Assembly: GCF_000001735.4 (NCBI RefSeq)
Contig: NC_003074.8
Location: 18,979,261 to 19,043,260, forward strand
DNA length: 64,000 bases
Source: Arabidopsis thaliana
Lineage: Eukaryota > Streptophyta > Magnoliopsida > Brassicales > Brassicaceae
Direction: 5' to 3'
A program made the position numbers and the translations under genes. Positions 1-9,700 of this stretch are shown in pieces. Within the stretch, counting starts at the first letter, position 1; every line of letters begins with the position of its first letter. Below the pieces are notes generated by a model. The model searched no databases, was not told where the DNA came from, and saw only the letters and a list, made by a program, of their open reading frames with translations.

Positions 1-209
1 ATCAATCCGGTCTAGAATAAAATCATTCTATTGTCTCATTTCAAAATGCAAGAAGTTCCTTGAATCAATACCTTGCCTACGGTTTAAGCAATCAGATAAG
101 ACAATTCAAAGCAATGATGGTGATACAGAAACCAAAATAATCATTGGAAAAAGATTTCAGTAGATCATCAGGTAAGTAAAAAAAGAAGAGAACAAGGAAG
201 GGTTATTAC

Positions 210-452
210 CAAAGCTAGTGTATCGACAAGAAACAAACGTTTCCCATTGGTTTTGATAAGCTGAGATATGAATCTGGCGTGGAATTGTCTGAACGAAGAA
301 TATGATACTAACGATGAAGAAGAGGAGCGAAACTCTTGAGTCTTGTCAAATGCTGGATTTGAATAACCGAATGATCTGAGAGTCGACAGGTTTACACCTG
401 AACTTGTTCCTCCAAGTCGTGCGAGTCGGAGATAATTCGCGTAAGCAGCCAT
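210..452 (-). CDS. FMP32/DUF1640-like mitochondrial protein, first exon only
   Basis: This is the first coding exon of a minus-strand gene that continues off the left edge. The ATG is at 452-450, the first ATG after upstream stops. It reads 81 codons and ends in FLVDTLAL directly before a GT donor at 209-208 (GTAATA), phase 0. The N-terminus (MAAYANYLRLARLGG) is rich in Arg, Ser and Ala with few acids, which fits a mitochondrial presequence. The FLVDTLAL string is typical of the start of the conserved DUF1640 (FMP32/MCUR1-like coiled-coil) domain, where it is normally followed by a Leu-Glu-rich stretch. That continuation is not in the window, so the family call rests on a short match plus locus order. 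Positions 1-209 look like intron: I see no continuing exon there. Confidence 0.6.
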
Positions 453-1270
453 AAAAAAAAGATGAAAACTTTCCCGAAATTGGTTTGTAAAAACGGAAAC
501 TTTGAATTCAATCAACCCAAAATTTGGATCGGGAAATCGCCGTTGGAAGAAGATCAATAAGGATAACAAAGAGTTTCCCAATCGGGTAAGCATGCAATGG
601 TGGTCAAAAGAAGAAAAATTTGAAGATGGGTTTGGTGAGGATTGTTCTTATGAAGGTGGTGTCATCCATGGAAATCGCTTAGACGTCTCCGCACCATCAA
701 ATGAAACAGACGGACGACGATGATAGAGAAAGCGTGCGTCTTTGTCTTTCCCTAAATGGGCACGTTTCCCAATTCATTTTAATTACTCTACTCCATGTGC
801 TAATTATCTCTAAATTCCCAAACTTGACCATGAGTTTCAGATTTTTATAATTAATATAATTAAGCTCTGTTTCAGTAAGAGAAACACAAATATCTACAAG
901 TTTGATATGTTAGCATTTGTGTAAAGAACAGAGAATCTATGAGTAAATGTTGTAAAGCAGAGTTCATATTTTATGTTTAGTCTTCACCATGAAGAACAAA
1001 GTCTTAGAAATGTTTTGATATTTCATATGTAATAAAAGTGAACCTCATTGGGATATGAATATTATCAGTAAACCAGAACTGAGGAAGGTGTACATATTAC
1101 TTTGGGACATGGCCTGCTTAAACAAATCATACAGCCATTTTTTTTGTTGATTTTATTATTTTGATGATTCAAGAGAATCCAAAAAAGTGTCAAATAAGAT
1201 TTCATATCCTGTCGTCTGTCGGTCATTTTTTTTGGGTTTGTTGTCTCCACATCTAATGTAAAAAGTTTCT
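453..1270. other. Intergenic region, left end
   Basis: This stretch holds the promoter/5' UTR of the leftward gene ending at 452 and the 3' flank of the leftward gene ending at 1271. Short open frames here (for example 502-723 on the plus strand) have no recognisable family signature. The interval becomes AT-rich beyond about 770. Confidence 0.5.
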
Positions 1271-2914
1271 TTATTTTGGTCGCTTGCGATATGGGTCCAA
1301 GGAATCATCCACAGTTTCTTTCACATAGTTACCAACTCTCTTCATGTTCTTCATCACCCCTGCTGCAACCAGGTTTGCGTTTCTTGTGAACCTGATACAT
1401 TCCCACGGAATTTAATATTGTGTGTTATAAACAATGCTCATTTCATGACTCACATACAACAATGCACGCTTTATGGTAGATAAGACTGATTAGTTTGACT
1501 AAACTACTGCAGATCCAAGAGTTGTACAAGGATCAAACTTTAAGGTTTGTATTCACGTACAATCAATTAGGCAGTCAAGTGAAATACCAATGCCATTACC
1601 CATTAAGCTACAACAAGTCAAATCTTAAAGCTATCTCCAGCGAAAGCAAAAGCTCTTTGCTTACCTGGTTAAGAAGCCGTTTTCTGTGTTTGTGGCAGTG
1701 GCAGTGGCAGAGGCTGGTTTATTGTTCTGGTGCTGAGGCACAGGCACCTCCCGAGAATCTAGAGAATAGGAAAAAAAAATGATGAGCACATAAGAGGTAA
1801 GACTCGTTTCATTGTTGTAAACTGGTGAATGAGAGCAGCTTCGGTGTACCTTTTCTATTTTGGACACGGGCTGGAACAGATGAAGTATTGCCAGAAGCTG
1901 CTCTTCTATCTGCTAATATCTGCAATGAACATAACAAAGTTCAATGGAGAAAATAGAGATTGCAGACAGCACCAAGTCGACCATATTCTTTCTTTAATGC
2001 CAGTGAAGTTTATCAAGTTCTTCTAGATATATTCCAGTTTTTGCAGAAGTTGATAACGTCTTCTAAATTATGCATAAAGCAAACTAAAAAGATTGACCAG
2101 ACTGCCTCACCAAACCGATTCAATTGATAGTAAGCTTAAGATGAAAGTCCATGGGCGTAATATGTAACTTTCAAAGCAATGTAATGGATTTTCGAGAAAA
2201 GTGTTACGAGCGACAAACCTCAAGACCGACACAAACGGGAAGTTGAGTCTTTGTATGTTGCTTAATGGCAGATGAGTCTTTATCAGTCATGTAGACGGAA
2301 TAACCCAAACATCCATAGTAAAAATCAGCTAAGGTCCTTCCTTCTTTAGAAGCTTCAGCTTCAGATTGTCCAACAACATAATCAGGAACTACAAAGTTAT
2401 AAAACGTCTTTAGCATATGCATAAACCATTGAAGCAGCAAAGAGAAGAACAATTGAGTTACCAAAAAAAAAAGCAAACACACACATTTCTCTTCAGTTAT
2501 ACAGAGCCTATGGTTTCAATTTTGAGATAACTTCTGAATTGGAATCTACCTATCAACCATTTTCGTTAATCTAAAATTGATTTCGTGGCCAATTTTGCGA
2601 TAAGATAAGATTCAATTACAATAACAGAGAGCTACACGGTGGATTTTAAAACCCTAATATAGAAGAAGCGGCCATTAAAATCATCAATCAAAGGGGAAAT
2701 TGGAGCTTTCGATGACTCAAAAAAGACGAATACCTTGACGGAGAGTACGAGGGATTCCGACGCAGCGAGGGTTCTTAGACTTGGATTTGAGAGTGGAAGA
2801 GTAATATAAATAGCCTTTGCACGATCTTCCTTTCTCCAGAGATCCTCTTTGTTTCTGTTCTGGTTTCTCTTCCATTACCGTCCTCGTTACTTCTTCGCTC
2901 GAGCCTTCGTTCAT
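1271..2914 (-). CDS. Plant-conserved small protein of unknown function, 5 exons, 211 aa
   Basis: Five minus-strand exons were assembled: 2734-2914, 2219-2388, 1850-1919, 1665-1758 and 1271-1391. All introns are GT-AG and all phases join, giving 636 nt (211 aa). The start is the ATG at 2914. The N-terminal third is polar and acidic. It is followed by a Cys-containing core (RSCKGYLYYSSTLKSKSKNP, then RCVGIPRTL) that continues across intron 1 into VPDYVVGQSEAEASKEGRTL and an aromatic FYYGCLGYSVYM segment. The core looks like a conserved plant domain with Cys pairs. The tail is basic (DPYRKRPK). There is no signal peptide or membrane span. I believe this is AT3G51100, but I do not know a function and propose none. 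Confidence 0.82.
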
Positions 2915-3805
2915 CGCGGAACTTGTCTATCTCTCTCTCTCCCTTTCGTTTCTTCTTCGAAATCTCTAGCTCTACCTTGCCCCGGGAAAGAAACCGGAAC
3001 CGATTAGTCGAATTGGTCCGATCCGAAAAATATCCAAACCGAACCCGAACCAGTTTTTAGAAATAATCGAATAGGTCCTAAAAATCCCTACCAAAAATTC
3101 CGTAACCGAAACTGAACCCAGTATCCATGAGTAGCGGAATATATCGGAAGTACCGATATAGATTTAACAATAAGAAAAATGTCGTTAAATAATTAGTTCA
3201 TCATTTTTATTGGTTTTTTATTGGTTTAAAGCATGAATTCTAAAATTAATAATTTAATTTTTTAATTTTATGTTGATATTTAATTTAATCTTGAATTTTT
3301 GTTGAGTAAGCCAATTAAAAAACATAGTTAAAAATTTCCCAAATCATAAACTCTAGATCCAAAAACCGATTTATTTAATAAAAAGTTTCACTGACATTTT
3401 AAAAAAAAAGAAGTCTCTTGTAGCTTTGGAATAAGAGTAAAATAAAAATTAAGACAAAATTTTCATTTTACAATTAACTCACCTTTTAATTGATTTATTT
3501 ATATAGAAATAATTTCTGTTTAATACTGAAATCGACCGTTTTTTGTTTAATTCTTCTTCTTTATTTTTTTTCTTTTTTTCAATATTTTCATCAATTTGAT
3601 CTTTGTACACCTCCGTTTTAATTCTAAATTTCTCGGCGCAGAAAATTACCGGCAAATTTCACGGAGAAACCTCACCGACGAAGCAAAGTTATGACGGGCA
3701 AGGCTTTCCAATTTTTGTTTAGACTAAATCTTGTCTTTCCAATTTTTTCAGGTGTTGATCCCAAAAGCGAAACTAATTGGTTACACAAGAACTGATCCTT
3801 TCCAT
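2915..3805. other. AT-rich intergenic DNA
   Basis: This holds the promoter/5' UTR of the leftward gene ending at 2914, with a CT-rich stretch at about 2928-2960. Strongly AT-rich DNA with poly-A/T runs follows to about 3600. I see no supported gene. A plus-strand open frame begins at 3731, but only its part from 3806 has a recognisable relative. Confidence 0.5.
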
Positions 3806-4125
3806 AAGGAATGTATAGAAACAGCAACAAGAATTGTTTGGTTTCCGATTCTGAGGTCAGCTAAGTTAAATGAGCTTGCTAGTGTCTTGCCAGCAAGACT
3901 CGAGATTCAATGGTACAAAGACCGTTGTGATGCATCAGAAGAGCATGCAGCTAGGTTACTACGATTTCTTCAAACGATATTCGTTGAAGAGAGACTTCAA
4001 AGTGAACATAAGTCGCATAAGACTAGCTAAGTTTTGGGACAAAGTGATTAAAATGGTGGAGACGAATGAGTTACCTTCTGATTTTCATTTAGGAAAGAAT
4101 CAAAGAAATGAATTTACGCATCTCA
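3806..4125 (+). pseudogene. PAD4-like fragment (EP-domain segment of a lipase-like immune regulator)
   Basis: The segment translates to KECIETATRIV, then NELASVLPARLEIQWYKD and RCDASEE, up to about 3943. It resumes in another frame from about 3948 as QLGYYDFFKRYSLKRDFKVN, SRIRLAKFWD, VIKMVETNELP and DFHLGK to about 4100. From memory this matches consecutive residues of Arabidopsis PAD4 (AT3G52430), around the junction of its lipase-like and EP domains. About four extra bases at 3944-3947 (CATG) shift the frame. Around 4101-4125 the sequence still resembles the KKWIYASQ part but is rearranged, with TGA where Trp is expected. Only about 100 of some 540 codons are present, with no start region, no catalytic part and no C-terminus. 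It is therefore a fragment pseudogene, not a gene. Confidence 0.8.
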
Positions 4126-4450
4126 ACATTCCTTATGGGAAAAAGAACTACTTCTGCAACAACTATAGTTCTCTTCTTATGTTGGGCCTTATACAAAAAC
4201 ACTTCAACAGTTTGAGCCTTGAACATAACCGATGGCCCAGTTGACAAAATATAAACCCATTTAGCAAATAAAAAAATGGAAAACATAATTTACAGAAAAA
4301 AAGAATGAGATAATATCAAATTGATTTCGGAAAAAGGAAAAAGGAAAATTAGCAGATTGGTAATTAAGTTTGGCTATAAATAATAATTAGAGAAGAAAGA
4401 AAATTGAGTTGAAACGAAGTAATTAGAGAAGAAAGAAAGAGACGAAGAAG

Positions 4451-6441
4451 ATGATGATGATTCCAAGGATGGTTAAGAACAAAACCCCTGCTCCGGTTCA
4501 AATCACGGCGGAGCAGGTTTTGAAGGAGGCGAGAGAGAGAGAGGACAGTCGCATCCTGCGGCCGCCTAAACAGAAGATCACAGATTCGGATGAGCTTGCC
4601 GAGTACAGACTCCGACGTCGGAAGGAGTTTGAGGACCAGATCCGCGGCGCAAAAACGAACTCACAAGTTTGGGTGAGGTATGCTGATTGGGAAGAGTCTC
4701 AGAAGGATCACGATCGTGCTCGGAGCGTGTGGGAACGAGCTTTGGAAGACGAGAGTTACAGGAACCATACGCTCTGGCTCAAATACGCAGAGTTCGAGAT
4801 GAGGAACAAATCCGTCAACCATGCGAGGAACGTTTGGGATCGAGCCGTGAAGATTCTACCTCGCGTGGACCAGTTTTGGTATAAGTATATTCACATGGAG
4901 GAGATACTTGGTAATATCGACGGAGCTAGAAAGATTTTTGAACGGTGGATGGATTGGTCACCAGATCAACAAGCTTGGCTCTGTTTTATCAAATTCGAAC
5001 TTAGGTATAACGAAATCGAACGGTCAAGATCGATTTACGAGAGATTTGTGCTTTGCCATCCTAAAGCTTCTTCCTTTATTCGATACGCAAAGTTTGAGAT
5101 GAAGAACAGTCAAGTTTCGCTTGCGAGGATTGTGTACGAACGCGCCATTGAGATGCTTAAAGACGTCGAAGAAGAAGCTGAGATGATCTTTGTGGCCTTT
5201 GCTGAGTTTGAAGAACTATGTAAAGAAGTGGAACGGGCTAGGTTTCTTTACAAGTATGCTCTTGATCATATCCCTAAAGGAAGAGCTGAGGATTTGTACA
5301 AGAAGTTTGTGGCGTTTGAGAAGCAGTATGGGAATAAGGAAGGTATTGATGATGCCATTGTTGGCAGGAGAAAGTTACAGTATGAAGGTGAAGTGAGGAA
5401 GAACCCTTTGAACTACGATTCTTGGTTCGATTACATTAGCTTAGAGGAGACTTTGGGGGATAAAGATAGGATCAGAGAAGTCTATGAGAGGGCTATTGCT
5501 AATGTTCCACTCGCTGAGGAGAAACGATACTGGCAGAGATATATCTACTTGTGGATTGATTATGCACTGTTTGAAGAGATTCTAGCTGAAGACGTGGAGC
5601 GTACTCGAGCTGTGTACAGAGAATGCCTCAATCTTATCCCCTCACTCCAAATTCTCTTTTGCCAAGATATGGTTGCTCGCTGCACAGTTTGAGATCAGGC
5701 AATTGAATCTCTCGGGTGCTCGGCGGATACTAGGAAACGCCATTGGCAAAGCTCCAAAGCATAAGATTTTCAAGAAATACATTGAGATTGAACTCCACTT
5801 GGGAAACATAGATAGATGTAGAAAGCTGTATGCGCGGTATCTTGAATGGTCTCCTGAGAGTTGCTATGCTTGGACCAAGTTTGCTGAGTTTGAGAGGTCT
5901 CTTGCTGAAACAGAACGAGCTAGAGCTATTTTTGAGCTTGCAATATCTCAGCCTGTTCTTGACACCCCCGAGCTGCTATGGGGCATACATTGACTTTGAG
6001 ATATCACTAGGGGAATTAGAGAGGACACGAGCTTTATATGAGCGACTCTTGGACCGTACAAAGCATTACAAGGTGTGGCTTAGTTTTGCAAAGTTTGAAG
6101 CTTCTGCTGCTCAAGGCCAAGAAGATACTATTGAACATGCCAGAGCAGTTTTCGATAGAGCCAACACATACTACAAAGAGTCGAAACCGGAGCTCAAGGA
6201 AGAACGAGCTAACCTGTTGGAAGATTGGCTGAACATGGAGGCTAGCTTTGGTGATGTTAGTGCTGTTCAATCGAAGCTCCCCAAGAAGCTCAAGAAGAGA
6301 ATGCCAATCACTAGAGAAGACGGTGAGACAGAGTATGAAGAGTACATTGATTACTTCTTCCCTGAAGAATCACAGACGATGAATCTCAAGATTCTTGAAG
6401 CTGCTCATAAATGGAAGAAGCAGAAGGTCGATGCTTTCTGA
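4451..6441 (+). pseudogene. Crooked-neck/CLF1-type HAT-repeat protein copy, intronless, frame broken twice
   Basis: Crooked-neck (CRN/Syf3/Clf1) is a core spliceosome scaffold of the Prp19-associated complex, built of tandem HAT repeats. The copy opens at 4451 and reads 413 codons (MMMIPRMVKNKTPAPVQIT, then repeats such as WVRYADWEESQKDHDRARSV and LWLKYAEFEMRNKSVNHARN) to a stop at 5692. Homology continues in a second frame from about 5643 (AAQFEIRQLNLSGARRIL) to about 5980, then in a third frame to 6441 (AYIDFEISLGELERTRALYE; end TNLKILEAA-like, KKQKVDAF). The first shift looks like one extra C in the run 5638-5641. The second looks like two missing bases at about 5979-5983. The full array would be about 660 aa. 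The lack of introns agrees with a retrocopy or an intronless paralogue. It may still yield the 413-aa truncated protein, which has about half the repeats. Confidence 0.85.
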
Positions 6442-6765
6442 GGAGTATTACTATTAACGTTTCCTTAGTGTTGTTATATATCAAAACTTAGATAAACTTT
6501 TGTTTTCTTACTTCTCTCTGTACATTCTCACTTATCTGTTTGATTTAGCATTTAGCATTCACTTTTATTATCCAAGCAAATTCAAATCGTTATCTGTTTT
6601 TTGTTTCTGAGGAATCGAGCTAAATAACTTGATAGAAGTGAAAACCTAGTTGTTTAATTACTTAAACATGCCGCTTATATGGGTACAGAAACTTTTGTGT
6701 AACAAAAAAGGAGATTCGAGATGTGGTAAATAAACAAATAAATACAAAATACAAGAAATGAAAAT

Positions 6766-9700
6766 TCAGGGGTGCCAAAAACTACAAGATGCACCTCTTT
6801 TGCAGTATCCACTCTCATAGAATTTACATATTTTCAGCCCTTTGGGCGGATGGGCTGCATACGAACCTGATCCATGGTCATACCCATGGCTATTGCTGTA
6901 TGGCCATTGCCGGTTATTATGACTGTTGTTGAAGCTACTGTTGTGACCGTTGTTCAACCACTGCCGGTCTCTGCTGTGCCCGCTGGATCTCTTTGGCTGG
7001 CTCACTCGTGGACTTCGCTCGGTGCTTCCACGGGCTGAGCTTGAGTCATGAGATGATAATGATCTAGGGCTTGGTTCCGAACTTACTCCCAAAACAGATT
7101 TAGGAAGCCTCTCGACCGTTCCAGCTTCAACTGTGGTTTCTGATCCTAGTCTGAGAGCCGTTGTCGTTAGAGTCAGGTCGTGACTTATTGCAGTTGGCGG
7201 TGGCGGTGGCGGTGCAAAAAGCAGGAGCTCTGGACCAGCAGTTCCGCAGTGGCTGAAGGGAGTATTGTCTTTTGCTTCTGTAAGCATTGAGCTTTTCCCG
7301 GCAGAGACATTGTCGAGGATACTCGTCTGAGAGACATCCAATCTACATGTTTCAGGTGTGAGAGACATGCGTGCCACAGGGTTAAAGAAATCTTTTTCGG
7401 GCCCTTTCAAATCATCGTCATCATCACAGTGAAATGTCGAGGTGGGTGAAGAGGGTAAACCGTTCTGCTCCATTGCTTCAACTTCAGCTAATAGATCTGA
7501 AACTGATTCATCACACTCGTCGGGGTCAGCCACAATGGCCGGCCACCCAGATGCTTGAGCCACTTGGGTGTTGTCTGAAGTCTGAGTAGCTGTGGCGTGA
7601 TCAGCTGCCAACTCAATTGGCTTTACAGACGGTGCAGCTAAAACAACAGTATTCTGCTGAATTACTTGAGGAAGCTGTCCTCCAGTAACCACAACACTTG
7701 AAGTGGTAGTAGCAGCATCGGTTGTACTTGTGGTTGTGGTGCTCCAAGTGACACCAGATGGCCCTTTGACCAGAACACATGAAGACAGAGACTGGATAGT
7801 CTCCGCCGCTTGAGCTTCCAAGTCTTCAGGGCTCGACTTAGGTGTAGGACTAGGGAAATCAAGGAAATGACTTTCTTGATTCAGGTTTGGTGCATGAACA
7901 GAACCGTTTATGGAAACAGAACCACCATTTGTTTCATCCTCCAGAGTCTTAGTTGTGTTATGGTTACCATCTGCCCGCACAGTATTGTATTGATCAGTTC
8001 CTGGAGTTTCTCTTACATCAGGAGTAACAACGTGTCCAGGAACCACAGAGATCGACGCCGGACAACTAACTTGAGGCTGGGGACGAACAGAATTACCATC
8101 CTCAACTTTTCCAGAGCAAGCTACAAGAGCCACAACTTGTTTCTCTTTAGGATCGTTAGAATGGGCAGTGACAGTAGAGGAGGAAGAGGAGGTTGCACTG
8201 GTGTTAACTGGCATCTGGTTCTTCTGAAGACAGTTCACATCCGCGCCAGTGCGGCCAGAATCGTGTGGAGACGGTTTTAGTTCTTGGGGAAGCGAAGAAG
8301 AACTCGGCAAAGTAGTTGCTTTATCAAACCGTCCAGCAAGAGCATCAGTCAGAAGCACAGACTCGTCTTGGTTCTCATGCGCTCTCCATATCCTAAGATA
8401 AGGGGGAAAATGGCCACTAGATTTCCATCTACGGAGCTGCACCATAGAAAACGGTCCCTGGGTCTTTCCTGTTGGATCTCGATAATGCCATATTTCACTC
8501 TCCTCGTCATCTTTACCAGTTTCCTGCAGTACGCAGAAATTTACATGACGTGAAGTCAAAATAGAAATTATGAAAGGTTACGTTGCAAATGTAGGAGGTA
8601 TGTCAAACCTGGATATTTGATGAGTTATTGTGGACCTTAGAACAATCATCTTTATCAGCATGTACGTTATTTCTGCTTCGCAAAATTGGTGCATCATATT
8701 TTTTCTGCACATTATTTCCCACGTTGTTCAAGTTAACCCCTTTATTCTGTGGACCTTTACTTTGTGCCTTTACGTGATTATCTGCAATTAAAAAACGTAG
8801 AAGATTGTAAATAGCATCCAACAATCAGGAATCTTCGATAAGATAATGAACAAGTAGCTGTTCACATCCTAGGTTAAGGTGGGAGACCTTGTTTCCTTGT
8901 ACCCAACCCTGCATCTTCTGATAATGCATGACTTGGATCCATGCTTGGATCTGTATGAACTTCTGGGACTTCCTGCAGAAGCCGCTGACGTTCCTCAGGT
9001 GATTTTAGAAGCTCCAGCTTTTCTACACATTCTCTAAGCGTGGGAGATAGTTAAGAAATAGTTGCTAAATCAAGTATTAAGTCCACGCAATCAATGTCAA
9101 AGTCTAAATGGGAAGACCGAGGTACACTACTCAATGTGAATTATTCTTTGCGCTTATGAGCAGCATGGTCACCTCTTCAATGAATTATTTCATCAACGAC
9201 TCATTAAAATTTTCTATATCAAGCACATTTGCAGAGAGATATAGTGTAAGCGAAGTGCAACAAATATAGTATAGCAATCTCAAAAAGGATATTCCTTTCT
9301 ATGCCCCTTCTCACTTGCCCGATCACGGAGATGGTTGAGCTTTAATATCTCAGCTTCCAGAGCCTACATCAACAAAACATCAATAAGAAACACGGTAGAG
9401 GGCAATAAAGAACTATTATAATGAGGATCTTAGTATTTCTATGAAAGATATTTGCTCTTTTTAATGAACCTACCTCATTGATTCTCATGGCTTGCAGTGT
9501 TGCTGCCGTCTTCAAGATGTCAACCTAACACAAAAAAAAAAACATGTTTCCAAATTAGGTAACATATACAATTTCAGGACAAGAAGATATCATGTGCGCA
9601 TTCCTACCACAGTCAAACGTTTATTGAGGCCACATTTTATGCTCTGGCGCAGCCGTTTGCACTCATCCTGAAACCACGGTTATACGTACATTAAAAATAA

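Noticed and set aside
502-723. Plus-strand open frame of 73 codons
   Set aside because: It overlaps the 5' region of the opposite DUF1640-like gene, has no family motif and no splice partners.
7810-8553. Two plus-strand open frames (156 and 89 codons) antisense to the GYF/CCCH exon
   Set aside because: They are shadows of the real exon: the minus-strand frame carries the domain motifs and is far longer.
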